Shown one piece after another: positions 21,962 through 30,255 of a stretch of 42,664 bases of DNA. The DNA is taken from the NCBI GenBank assembly GCA_004556655.1, contig SFGF01000028.1:1-42664 (forward strand). Direction: 5' to 3'. Origin of the DNA: Lachnospiraceae bacterium (GTDB taxonomy: Bacteria; Bacillota; Clostridia; Lachnospirales; Lachnospiraceae). Numbering within the stretch: position 1 is the first letter of the stretch; every line of letters starts with the position of its first letter. The notes beneath the pieces were generated by a model. That model searched no databases, was not told where the DNA came from, and saw nothing but the letters and a program-made list of their open reading frames with translations. Made by a program: the position numbers and the translations under genes.

Positions 21962-22519
21962 TTATTGAAAAAGCCCATAAATGATGGATTTTTTGATTTC
22001 TTCCGCTTTTTCGGCACTCTGAAGACGCTCAATCAGTGCCGCCGCAAAGTCAATCGCTGTCCCCAGCCCCCGGCTGGTGATTATATTGCCTGATACAGCC
22101 ACTGCGCCTTTTCCGATCGAAGCGCCCACAAGTCTCTCCTCAAATCCCGGATAACAAACTGCCTCTTTTCCTTTCAGAAGTCCCAGATCTCCAAACACAC
22201 TGGGGGCAGCACAGATTGCTCCCAATAATTTTCCTTCCTGATTCCAGGAGCACAAAAGATCGGTAAGCGGTTGATAAGCTCCCAGATATTTTGTACCCGG
22301 CATTCCCCCGGGAAGTACCAAAAGCTTCGCCTGTGCGAAATCCATCGTTTCAAATAACTCGTCTGCCATCACCTGAATTTTGTGAGAACCCATAATTTCT
22401 TTTCTTCCCATGATGGAAACCGTCACTACTTCCTCCCCTGCACGACGAAGAAGATCCACAACCGTCAATCCCTCAATTTCTTCAAAACCATCTGCCAGAA
22501 AAACACATACTTTACTCAT
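21962..22519 (-). CDS. DJ-1/PfpI-family protein
   Basis: The 185-residue protein fits the DJ-1/ThiJ branch. It has the N-terminal strand VCVFLADGFEEIE with the conserved glutamate, the block LLVLPGGMPGT, and the nucleophile-elbow cysteine Cys103 in GAICAAPSVFG. Relatives act as deglycases, chaperones or redox sensors, and the precise reaction is unknown here. It lies 33 bp downstream of proC on the same strand and is probably cotranscribed with it. Confidence 0.88.
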   Translation of the reverse strand: MSKVCVFLADGFEEIEGLTVVDLLRRAGEEVVTVSIMGRKEIMGSHKIQVMADELFETMDFAQAKLLVLPGGMPGTKYLGAYQPLTDLLCSWNQEGKLLGAICAAPSVFGDLGLLKGKEAVCYPGFEERLVGASIGKGAVAVSGNIITSRGLGTAIDFAAALIERLQSAEKAEEIKKSIIYGLFQ

Positions 22520-22552
22520 TTCTATACCTTCTTTCTTCCAAATATTTATTGC

Positions 22553-23347
22553 TTAAACCTCTCTTGTTTTTTTCACACATGCTTTCACCGCTTCAAACAC
22601 GGCACTGCGGAATCCTTTTTCTTCCAGTACACGAACTGCTTCGATCGTCGTCCCTTTTGGAGAGCAGACCATATCTTTCAGTTCCCCGGGATGCTTTCCT
22701 GTCTCCAGAACCATTTTCGCACTTCCCAATACTGCCTGGGCCGCAAACCGATACGCCTGAGCTCTGGGCATCCCATCCGCAACTGCGGCATCTGCCATTG
22801 CTTCTATAAACATAAACACGTACGCAGGGGAGCTTCCGCTTACTCCCACCACTACATCGATCATTTCTTCTGTTACGATCTCTGACTTTCCAAATCCCGA
22901 AAAGATCCGGCACACTCGATCAATATCTTCCTGCGTTGTTCTTGCATTACCGCAGACACAACTCATTCCTTCTCCCACAAGAGCTGGCGTATTTGGCATG
23001 GTACGCACGATCTTTGTAGGTTTCCCGAATTGTTCTTCCAGCCAGTCCAGCTTTTTGCCCGGAGTGATGGATACAATGACTGCATCTTCTTTCACACTGC
23101 CTCTGATCTCCGCAATCACTTCTTCATAATAAAAGGGTTTTACAGCCAGAACCAGTACATCTGCGAATGCAGCCACCTCACAATTAGAAGCAGTCAGACG
23201 GATTCCCAACTCTTTTTCTGCTCTTTCCCTGCTTGCTTCCGATCTGGCTGACGCCAGAAGATCCTCCGGTGCTGCCACCTGATTTTTCACAATACCGCCA
23301 ATCATAGCAGATGCCATATTTCCACAACCAATAAATCCAATCTTCAT
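22553..23347 (-). CDS. proC: Pyrroline-5-carboxylate reductase
   Basis: The 264-residue enzyme catalyses the NAD(P)H-dependent last step of proline synthesis. The Rossmann motif GFIGCGNMASAM is at the N terminus. The blocks VRTMPNTPALVGEG and GVSGSSPAYVFMFIEAMADAAV are intact. ATG at 23347 is chosen because it lies behind GGGAG and directly precedes the canonical KIGFIGCG. A frame extended 20 codons upstream overlaps the neighbouring gene and has no good ribosome site. Confidence 0.95.
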   Translation of the reverse strand: MKIGFIGCGNMASAMIGGIVKNQVAAPEDLLASARSEASRERAEKELGIRLTASNCEVAAFADVLVLAVKPFYYEEVIAEIRGSVKEDAVIVSITPGKKLDWLEEQFGKPTKIVRTMPNTPALVGEGMSCVCGNARTTQEDIDRVCRIFSGFGKSEIVTEEMIDVVVGVSGSSPAYVFMFIEAMADAAVADGMPRAQAYRFAAQAVLGSAKMVLETGKHPGELKDMVCSPKGTTIEAVRVLEEKGFRSAVFEAVKACVKKTREV

Positions 23348-23366
23348 TTTATCATCTCCCATTCCT

Positions 23367-24446
23367 TTATCCCTTTTTATATGCGTCCATCCGGATAAAC
23401 TTCGCATTCACCAGATCATTTTCATTCAACGGTCGCTTCCATGTACGACAGTTGCACTTTGTTCCTTTTACATGCTGATCACAACTCAACCCTGCAGTAC
23501 AGACCTGCGGACCGCCGCACTCCGATGCCACCACCATATCATTGCCAATATATAACAGGATATGCTGGTATCTCTCTCCGTTATAGCAACAACAAATGGC
23601 ATCTCCCGGCTGGAGTTCTTCTCTGCTGATTTCCTGTCCATGCAGAGCAAAATTGTTGGCATTCAGATCCGCACCAAAATCATATCCATTCTGTGTATAA
23701 GCATACATTAGAAGCCCGGAACAATCCACGCCGCCGTCAGCAGGTCCGTTGCCGCCCCAGATATACTGAGCATCCAGAAGCGACAAAGCCGTTTTGCACA
23801 CATCACTTTCTTTCACCGTAACCGTACATACAGCCTTTGCATCTCCCAGCTTTGCCGTAATCTGTGCTGTGCCTTCTCCTATAGCCGTAATCTTTCCACG
23901 GAAAACTTCTGCGACCTGCGGATCGGAACTGCTCCAGCGAACAGCTTTCCACCGGGTTGTATCTGTCGGCTGACAATTCGTCACAAGGTTTGCTGTTTCA
24001 CCTGCCAGTAGAGAAATGGATTCCTTATTAAGTGTTATACTTTTCAGTGGAATCGTTTTTTCTTTCTGAATAGAAGTATCTTTTTTCCCTTCTTCATCCA
24101 CCCAGATATTTCCTACCCAGGTACCGGCCAGCATTCTTCCGTCCGTTCCCACATAATAATCCTTTATCCACTGACTGGCCGCCATTTGGCCGTTCTCATT
24201 AAAATAATACCAGCCATCATCAATCTTTTGCCATCCACTTACACAGTAACCGCTATCATCAAAATAATACCATTTTTTATCCACTTGTTTCCATTGCCAC
24301 TCGGCATAGATCCCATCGTCTTCCTGATACTTCCATCCCTGATCGGTCTTCGTCCATTCTGCTGCCTGTACCGGTACAGCTGACACAGAAAGAACTGCCG
24401 AAATCCCCAGAATGAAAAGTCCTGTATATATCTGTTTAATACTCAA
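23367..24446 (-). CDS. Secreted NlpC/P60 cell-wall hydrolase with cell-wall-binding repeats
   Basis: The 359-residue protein starts with TTG at 24446 behind AAGGAGTG, which places a signal peptide at once (cleavage after VQA, about residue 28). Next come aromatic choline-binding-type repeats (WYYF... units, about 40-115). A bacterial Ig-like Big_2 domain follows (about 135-212), then an NlpC/P60 peptidase domain with Cys242 (GGVDCSGLL) and His295 (YQHILLYIG). It should cut peptidoglycan stem peptides outside the cell. The frame extended to an ATG at 24518 would mask the signal peptide. It precedes proC by 19 bp. Confidence 0.88.
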   Translation of the reverse strand: MSIKQIYTGLFILGISAVLSVSAVPVQAAEWTKTDQGWKYQEDDGIYAEWQWKQVDKKWYYFDDSGYCVSGWQKIDDGWYYFNENGQMAASQWIKDYYVGTDGRMLAGTWVGNIWVDEEGKKDTSIQKEKTIPLKSITLNKESISLLAGETANLVTNCQPTDTTRWKAVRWSSSDPQVAEVFRGKITAIGEGTAQITAKLGDAKAVCTVTVKESDVCKTALSLLDAQYIWGGNGPADGGVDCSGLLMYAYTQNGYDFGADLNANNFALHGQEISREELQPGDAICCCYNGERYQHILLYIGNDMVVASECGGPQVCTAGLSCDQHVKGTKCNCRTWKRPLNENDLVNAKFIRMDAYKKG

Positions 24447-24495
24447 TTTCTCACTCCTTGTCTTTCTATTCCAAAAGAAACAATTTATTCTGCTA

Positions 24496-24504
24496 ATTAT
24501 AACA
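24496..24504 (-). promoter_or_regulatory. Promoter of the NlpC/P60 gene (extended -10)
   Basis: On the minus strand TGTTATAAT is a perfect extended -10 box about 50 bp upstream of the TTG start. The -35 is weak. A rightward TGATATACT (24533-24541) lies close by, so the two promoters are divergent. Confidence 0.55.
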
Positions 24505-24572
24505 CCAAGTGGATGCATTTACGAGAAATTTTTGATATACTAAGGAAAATATATGGAAATGAGGTGAATTTT

Positions 24573-24743
24573 TTGCTTACCTGTGACTATAAAGTTCTCA
24601 CCATCGACGGAGATTATGCCCACCTGCAGCGTACTGACATCCCGGAAGAAGAGCCAAAGCTGGTGGCCCGTGCCCTGCTTCCTCCGGAAATCTATGAAGG
24701 ATGTCTTCTCCATTACGAAATGCTGCAATACGAAATGAAGTAA
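24573..24743 (+). CDS. Small conserved Lachnospiraceae protein, function unknown
   Basis: The 56-residue protein begins with TTG at 24573, six bases behind GAGGTG; an upstream ATG in frame lacks a ribosome site. The sequence (YKVLTIDGDYAHLQRTD...ARALLPPEIYEGCLLHYEMLQYEM) is one I recall in small hypothetical proteins of related bacteria. It probably forms a beta barrel-like fold, an inference from alternating hydrophobics. It stands alone, with an extended -10 box just upstream and a terminator-like hairpin just downstream. Confidence 0.65.
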   Translation: MLTCDYKVLTIDGDYAHLQRTDIPEEEPKLVARALLPPEIYEGCLLHYEMLQYEMK

Positions 24744-24751
24744 ATAAACGT

Positions 24752-24780
24752 TCAGAGGACGGCTGTTGACCGTCCTCTGA
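24752..24780. terminator. Bidirectional hairpin between convergent genes
   Basis: TCAGAGGACGG (24752-24762) pairs over 11 bp with CCGTCCTCTGA (24770-24780), loop 7. T runs are poor on both sides. Its position between two convergent genes suggests it ends both transcripts. Confidence 0.6.
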
Positions 24781-24808
24781 TTCGCAATCATTTATCCGTA
24801 AATATTTT

Positions 24809-25822
24809 TTACTTTTTCATGGCTTTTTCGGCATATTCTGTCGTAACCAGTTTCTCATACTCTGCTCTCTTCTCCAGTTCTCCCGCACTTTCCAAAATGT
24901 CCTGTAAAAGTTCAAATCCTGCTTTTTCAAATACCAGATTCTCTTTCCAGGTATCCTGTTCCTGATATCTTTTTACAATTGCAGTGACTGTCTCCAGATC
25001 ATTTTCCTCAAACTGCGGTTTGATCACTTTGGCAATCTCTTCCGAAGAATGACTATTGACATAATCCAAACCTTTTTGCAGTGCGTTGGTAAATTTCTGG
25101 ATGATGTCGGGATGTTTTTCCATATAACTGCTCTTTGCGCTGTAGGAGGTATAGGGCACATAACCGGAATCCACACCACAGGAGGCAACTACATAGCCCA
25201 CCCCTTCCTGTTCAAGCGCAGTGGCTGATGGTTCAAACTCTATGGTAAAGTCACCCTGCCCGCCTGAAAATGCCGCTGCGGTGGAACCAAAGTCAATACT
25301 CTGGTTGATGTTCATGTCTGCAGTCGGATCAAGACCGTTCTGTTTCAAAATATACTCAAAAACCATCTCCGGCATACCACCTTTTCGCCCACCCAGTATA
25401 TTCTTTCCTTTCAGATCACTCCACTGGAAATCCGGCATTTCCTCTCTGGCCACCAAAAAGTTTCCGGCTCTCTGCGTTCCCTGTGCAAAATTCACCACCG
25501 GGTCATTGGCGCCTTCCAGATATGCATAAACCGAAGCCTCAGCCCCCATAAATCCAATCTGAGCATCGCCGGATATGACAGCAGCCATGGTTTTATCCGC
25601 ACCATATCCTGTTACCAGTTCCAGATCTATGCCTTCTTTTTCAAAATATCCATTTTCGATAGCAACGTACTGAGGGGCATAAAAGATAGAGTGCGCCACC
25701 TCATTCAATGTTACTTTTTCCAGTTTCTCACTTTCTCCTTTTCCTGTCTCATTTCCGCATCCTGCAAATCCCGTACATGCCAGAACTGCCACCAGACCGA
25801 TTGCTGTCAGTTTCTTTTTCAT
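24809..25822 (-). CDS. ABC transporter substrate-binding lipoprotein (NMT1/SsuA-like)
   Basis: The 337-residue protein begins with a lipoprotein signal (AVLACTGFAGC; lipidated Cys near residue 21). The NMT1/THI5-type domain follows, with LNEVAHSIFYAPQYVAIENGYFEKEGIDLELVTGYGADKTMAAVISGDAQIGF. Relatives bind aliphatic sulfonates, nitrate or thiamine precursors; the ligand here is not determinable. No permease or ATPase gene is adjacent, which is unusual. ATG at 25822 lies six bases behind GGAGG; the adjacent upstream ATG is closer and less likely. Confidence 0.88.
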   Translation of the reverse strand: MKKKLTAIGLVAVLACTGFAGCGNETGKGESEKLEKVTLNEVAHSIFYAPQYVAIENGYFEKEGIDLELVTGYGADKTMAAVISGDAQIGFMGAEASVYAYLEGANDPVVNFAQGTQRAGNFLVAREEMPDFQWSDLKGKNILGGRKGGMPEMVFEYILKQNGLDPTADMNINQSIDFGSTAAAFSGGQGDFTIEFEPSATALEQEGVGYVVASCGVDSGYVPYTSYSAKSSYMEKHPDIIQKFTNALQKGLDYVNSHSSEEIAKVIKPQFEENDLETVTAIVKRYQEQDTWKENLVFEKAGFELLQDILESAGELEKRAEYEKLVTTEYAEKAMKK

Positions 25823-25952
25823 CATGACCTCCCAGATATAATTCATGATAATAAGATATGTACCTTCAGCGAAAATGGTTCAAAATCTGTATCAGATAAT
25901 CTGACTGAATGCATATGCAAATGACACATTCCACATATCGTCAGCAGATTAC

Positions 25953-25998
25953 AAACGGGACAAGCAGATATCCATAAGAACCTCTACATGTCCCGTTT
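25953..25998. terminator. Hairpin behind kdpE
   Basis: AAACGGGACA (25953-25962) pairs over 10 bp with TGTCCCGTTT (25989-25998), loop 26. A better T run follows on the plus strand than on the minus strand. Located 3 bp behind the kdpE stop, it probably limits transcription into the lipoprotein gene. Confidence 0.55.
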
Positions 25999-26001
25999 CT
26001 T

Positions 26002-26700
26002 TTATTCTACCCTGATCATCCGATATCCCACGCCCACATGGGTCTGAATATACTGAACCGAGTCTGAATATTTCTCCAGTTTTTTACGAAGTGTAGCCAT
26101 AAACACTCTTAACGAAGCCACATCATTCTCCCAGCTATGTCCCCAGATATTCTGGGTGATAAATGTATGAGTCAATACTTTTCCCACATTCCTTGAGAGC
26201 AGACACAATAGCTTATATTCGATCGGCGTCAAATGAAGCTCTTCTTCTCCCATATAGGCGCATCCGGCAGAATACTCAATCCGGAGTTTCCCATTCACAA
26301 ATACGGAAGAAATTATCGAATCTCCCTGCACAGCTGCCAGCCGTCTCTCAGTGACCCTGAGTCTGGCTAAAAGTTCTTCCACAGAAAAGGGCTTAGTCAG
26401 ATAGTCATCCGCTCCCGCATCCAGCGCCTCTACTTTGTCTGTATCTTCACTTCTTGCGCTGAGTACAATAATCGGTACATTGGACCAGGTACGAATTTTT
26501 TTGATTACTTCCATCCCGTCCATATCCGGAAGTCCCAGATCAAGTAATATAATATCCGGATTATGAGAAGAAGCCTCAAGAATGGCAGTCTCACCGTTCA
26601 TGGCAGTCAGATATCTATAATCATGCGCTTTCAGAGTCGTTATCATAAGATTCTGAACCGGCTTATCATCCTCCACCACCAAAATCAATGTCTTATTCAT
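26002..26700 (-). CDS. kdpE: KdpE-like response regulator
   Basis: The 232-residue OmpR-family regulator has a receiver domain with the phospho-acceptor Asp54 (DIILLDLGLPD) and a conserved Lys in LTKPFS. The C-terminal winged helix ends VGVGYRM. ATG at 26700 overlaps the kdpD stop by 8 bp and lies behind GGAGGAGG, so translation is coupled; a frame extended 15 codons upstream has no such site. It pairs with the KdpD kinase. The usual target, kdpFABC, is absent here, and the operon instead contains ktrB and ktrA. Confidence 0.92.
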   Translation of the reverse strand: MNKTLILVVEDDKPVQNLMITTLKAHDYRYLTAMNGETAILEASSHNPDIILLDLGLPDMDGMEVIKKIRTWSNVPIIVLSARSEDTDKVEALDAGADDYLTKPFSVEELLARLRVTERRLAAVQGDSIISSVFVNGKLRIEYSAGCAYMGEEELHLTPIEYKLLCLLSRNVGKVLTHTFITQNIWGHSWENDVASLRVFMATLRKKLEKYSDSVQYIQTHVGVGYRMIRVE

Positions 26701-29563
26701 GTAAATCAACCTCCTCCGTCGGCAATGAAAATGTAAATACCGCACCGTGCGGAATATTATCAGTAAGTTTCAGTTCGCCTCCATGAGCCGTTACAATCGA
26801 CTTGCAAAGAGACAATCCAAGCCCCAGGCTGCGTCTGCTGTCAGCAATACTTTTTGCTCCGCTGTAGAACATCTCAAACACAAGGAACTTCATATCGTCC
26901 GGGATTCCCGGTCCGTCATCTGTGATACGGACCATTGCCTTATTTCCCTGTTTTTCTGTTGTTATCTGTATTGTTGAACCCTGCTGCGTATACTTGATCG
27001 CATTATCCACGATATTGATAATCACCTGAATAATCAATCTGGCATCCATTTTTACCAATATAAAATCCTCAGATGGCTGAAAGCAGATCTTATGTTCTGT
27101 CTTTTTTCTGCTAATATGCTGCAGTGCCTCCGCAACAACTTCATCCAGCAGTTCTGTAGACAGACGAATATTCAGTTTCCCCTCCTCTATTTTTGTTATG
27201 GAAAGAAGATTTTCCACAAGGTTGATCAGCCACATGGAATCATCATAGATGTCCGAATATAACTGTTTCTTGGTTTCCGCATCAAACTTTTCCCCATTTG
27301 ACAGCAGATTACTGGCATTACCGGAGATGGATGTCAGCGGCGTTCTCAGATCATGAGAAATCGAACGGAGCAGATTGGCCCTTAACTGTTCTTTTTGCGC
27401 CAATAAAGCCGCCTCCGCCTTTTCCCTGGCATTTTTCTCATTTTCCAAGGCCAGTGCACATTCACCCAATATGGACAACAGGATACTGTTTTCAAAAGAA
27501 TCCAGTGGCTTTTTGTCAATCACAATCCCTACAACACCGTATACTGCATTACTTGTCCGAATAGACAGATACAGACATCTGGAATCACAAAGGGTATCCG
27601 TGGTTGCTCCTGCATGTTTGTTATTCTTTACTACCCATTCTGCAACCGTCCGTTCTTTATCCGATAAATACTTCTCACCGGATGTTTCTCCATTGATTGA
27701 GAAAAATCGAGGCTCTAAGAGTATGTCGCCATCCACAAGGTAAATCACCATATCTCTGTCCAGCAGCTTAATCAGCTGTGTGGCCGTTATCGTAATAATC
27801 TGTTCTCTTTTCTTAATTCCTTCCAACAGCTGACTGGTATCAAACAATATTTTTGTACGATAAGCCGACTGGGCCGCCTGTTTGGCCTGACGTTTTAACT
27901 GAATGGCCAGAGAACCGGTCAAAAAAGCTGCTACAAACATAGTAACAAATGTGACCGGGTAATCTTTTTCATAGGCAAGCAATGTATATCTTGGTTCCGT
28001 AAATAAGAAATTGAACACAAAGACACTGATAATGGAAGAAATCAGACTGTACATCCGATGTGTGGTAATCACCGATGTAATAAGTACGCACAAAATATAC
28101 ACCATGATAATATTGGCTTCACTCATACCTAGTTTCCAAAAACCATAACCGATCAAGGAAGCGATAAGGATCATTCCGATACTTTTTATGGTATCATTTA
28201 TATTCAGCAAATGCTCCGACTGTCTGCTTTCCTTTTTGGCCCTGTAAACCATCTCTGAAGTACTATCCGGAATAATATGAACATCCAGGTTCGGAGCCTG
28301 CGCAATCAATTTCTCCGTCAAAGTTGGTTTTCCAAAGATAAATTTTTTCGTAGCCGTACTTCTTCCGATTACTATTTTAGAAACACCGGACAATCTGGCA
28401 AATTCAGCGATCTGAAATGAAACATCTTCTCCATAGACCGTCTCAATTTTCGCTCCCAACTGCTGGGCTAACCGCATATTGCTTCGAAGTCTTTTTTTAT
28501 TTTCCTCATCCATCATGGCAAAATCCGAAGTTTCCACATATAAAGCAGTAAAAGAACCTCGAAAGGCTTTCGCCATACGGGCAGCCGTACGGATAATCTT
28601 CATATTGGACGGTGCCGGTGACAGGCAGACCAGTATATGTTCATCTGTATGATAATCACCACCTGTCTTGATCCTTGCCTCCTCCGAGAGCATATTGATG
28701 CGATCCGCGCATCTGCGCAGTGCGATTTCCCGCAATGCAGTCAGCTTCTTAATCTGCTGAAAATCCGTTTCCGCCATTTCAACCGGTTGTAGCCGTTCCA
28801 ACAATTCCTGCGGTTCTATATCGATCAGTTCCACTTGGGACGCATTGTCAAAAACAAAATCCGGTACCCTGTCCCTGACCATGATTCCGGTAACTGCAGT
28901 TACCATATCATTCAGGCTTTCAATGTGCTGCACATTGACTGTTGTATAAACATCGATTCCTGCTTTCAGCAGTTCTTCCACATCCTGATAGCGCTTTGCA
29001 TGGCGACACCCCTGCGTATTCGAGTGCGCCAGTTCATCCACAAGAATCAGTGTGGGGTTTCTCCGGATTGCTGCATCCAGATCAAACTCTTTTTGTTCCG
29101 TTCCGTCCTGTTTTATCACAAGGTTTGGGATCTGTTCCAAACCATAAAGGAGCTCAGCGGTCTGCTTCCGGTCATGCGTATCCACATATCCCGCGACCAC
29201 ATCAATCCCTCTTTGTTTCGCCGCATGGGCTGCCTGCAGCATGGCGTAGGTCTTCCCTACTCCTGATGCATAGCCAAAAAATATTTTCAAATGTCCTCTG
29301 CCCTTTTCCGGTTCTTTTGCAGAAATCTCCTGCTGCGGATGTTTTGGGCTTTGGCAGTTCTCTTCTCTATCACTATTTTCCGTCAGATATCTGAAATCAG
29401 CTTCAGGATTTTCATAAACAGCCTGCATGATCTCTTCACCACTGTCTGGAGCGTATTCCCGCTGATTTTGGATTCCTTCCAGAAAAGCATCCAGTTTCTC
29501 CATAATGATAAAACCTGTGCCTCCTATTACCAGAAAAGCCAATAACAACGCAATCGTTTCCAT
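26693..29563 (-). CDS. kdpD: KdpD-like potassium sensor kinase with extra N-terminal membrane segment
   Basis: This 956-residue kinase contains the KdpD N-terminal domain with Walker A-like GYASGVGKT (97-105) and a UspA-like domain (about 310-440). Four clustered membrane segments follow (about 455-560), then a GAF-like region and HisKA/HATPase domains with SHDLRTPL as the phospho-acceptor motif. KdpD senses potassium or turgor. About 80 residues precede the normal start of the family, including a membrane helix (IALLLAFLVIGGTGFIIMEKLD). This looks like fusion of a small membrane protein to KdpD. The gene follows ktrA by 24 bp in a ktrB-ktrA-kdpD-kdpE operon. Confidence 0.92.
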   Translation of the reverse strand: METIALLLAFLVIGGTGFIIMEKLDAFLEGIQNQREYAPDSGEEIMQAVYENPEADFRYLTENSDREENCQSPKHPQQEISAKEPEKGRGHLKIFFGYASGVGKTYAMLQAAHAAKQRGIDVVAGYVDTHDRKQTAELLYGLEQIPNLVIKQDGTEQKEFDLDAAIRRNPTLILVDELAHSNTQGCRHAKRYQDVEELLKAGIDVYTTVNVQHIESLNDMVTAVTGIMVRDRVPDFVFDNASQVELIDIEPQELLERLQPVEMAETDFQQIKKLTALREIALRRCADRINMLSEEARIKTGGDYHTDEHILVCLSPAPSNMKIIRTAARMAKAFRGSFTALYVETSDFAMMDEENKKRLRSNMRLAQQLGAKIETVYGEDVSFQIAEFARLSGVSKIVIGRSTATKKFIFGKPTLTEKLIAQAPNLDVHIIPDSTSEMVYRAKKESRQSEHLLNINDTIKSIGMILIASLIGYGFWKLGMSEANIIMVYILCVLITSVITTHRMYSLISSIISVFVFNFLFTEPRYTLLAYEKDYPVTFVTMFVAAFLTGSLAIQLKRQAKQAAQSAYRTKILFDTSQLLEGIKKREQIITITATQLIKLLDRDMVIYLVDGDILLEPRFFSINGETSGEKYLSDKERTVAEWVVKNNKHAGATTDTLCDSRCLYLSIRTSNAVYGVVGIVIDKKPLDSFENSILLSILGECALALENEKNAREKAEAALLAQKEQLRANLLRSISHDLRTPLTSISGNASNLLSNGEKFDAETKKQLYSDIYDDSMWLINLVENLLSITKIEEGKLNIRLSTELLDEVVAEALQHISRKKTEHKICFQPSEDFILVKMDARLIIQVIINIVDNAIKYTQQGSTIQITTEKQGNKAMVRITDDGPGIPDDMKFLVFEMFYSGAKSIADSRRSLGLGLSLCKSIVTAHGGELKLTDNIPHGAVFTFSLPTEEVDLHE

Positions 29564-29587
29564 TATACCACCCCTGCCAAAATTTTG

Positions 29588-30235
29588 CTAAATATGAAAA
29601 CATTTTTGTATGTCTTTATTTTTCCCTAACACCAAAAGTGCATCATCCGATGCAAAACAAGTATCCGGAGTAATGGTAAGCTCCATTTTTCCATTTCTCT
29701 TCAGTGCCATAATATTAATATTATATTTTTGCCGGATATTGATTGCACCGACGGTTTTTCCAATCCAGAGTTCCGGTACTTCAATTTCAAAAATCGCATA
29801 ATCATTGTCCAGCTCAATATAGTCAAATATATGATCCGAGGTATAGCGGATTGCCGTCCATGTAGCAAGCTGCTTTTCCGGATAAACGATTTCATCCGCC
29901 CCGTTTCGAAGAAGAAATTTTGCCTGTACATCTCTGGCAGCCCTGGATACCACTTTCTTTGCACCCAGCTCTTTCAGTAATGAGGTGGTCTCTAAAGAAC
30001 TCTGAAAATCATTTCCTATGGTAACGATACACACATCGTAATTACCCACTCCCAGAGAGCGAAGAAAGGCTTCATTCATACTATCTCCGATCTGTGCATT
30101 TGTTACATAAGGCAGTGCCTCTTCCACCCGTTCTTCTCTTTTATCAATTGCCATTACTTCATGATTCAATTCATTCAGTTTTATTGCAATATTTTTTCCA
30201 AATCTGCCTAATCCGATTAATAAAATTGATTTCAT
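29588..30235 (-). CDS. ktrA: Potassium uptake regulatory subunit KtrA/TrkA
   Basis: The 215-residue cytoplasmic protein has an RCK_N Rossmann domain (LLIGLGRFGKNIA, about 1-125) and an RCK_C domain (about 130-215) that could bind nucleotides such as c-di-AMP. It forms an octameric ring gating the KtrB channel. It lies 20 bp behind ktrB and is followed by kdpD, so channel and sensor are made together. The start follows AAAGGA at long spacing. Confidence 0.92.
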   Translation of the reverse strand: MKSILLIGLGRFGKNIAIKLNELNHEVMAIDKREERVEEALPYVTNAQIGDSMNEAFLRSLGVGNYDVCIVTIGNDFQSSLETTSLLKELGAKKVVSRAARDVQAKFLLRNGADEIVYPEKQLATWTAIRYTSDHIFDYIELDNDYAIFEIEVPELWIGKTVGAINIRQKYNINIMALKRNGKMELTITPDTCFASDDALLVLGKNKDIQKCFHI

Positions 30236-30255
30236 CCTGATTCCGTCCTTTCTCT

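Noticed and set aside
22593..22913. 106-codon minus-strand frame inside proC
   Set aside because: Alternative phase within a clearly conserved gene; arginine/serine-rich shadow.
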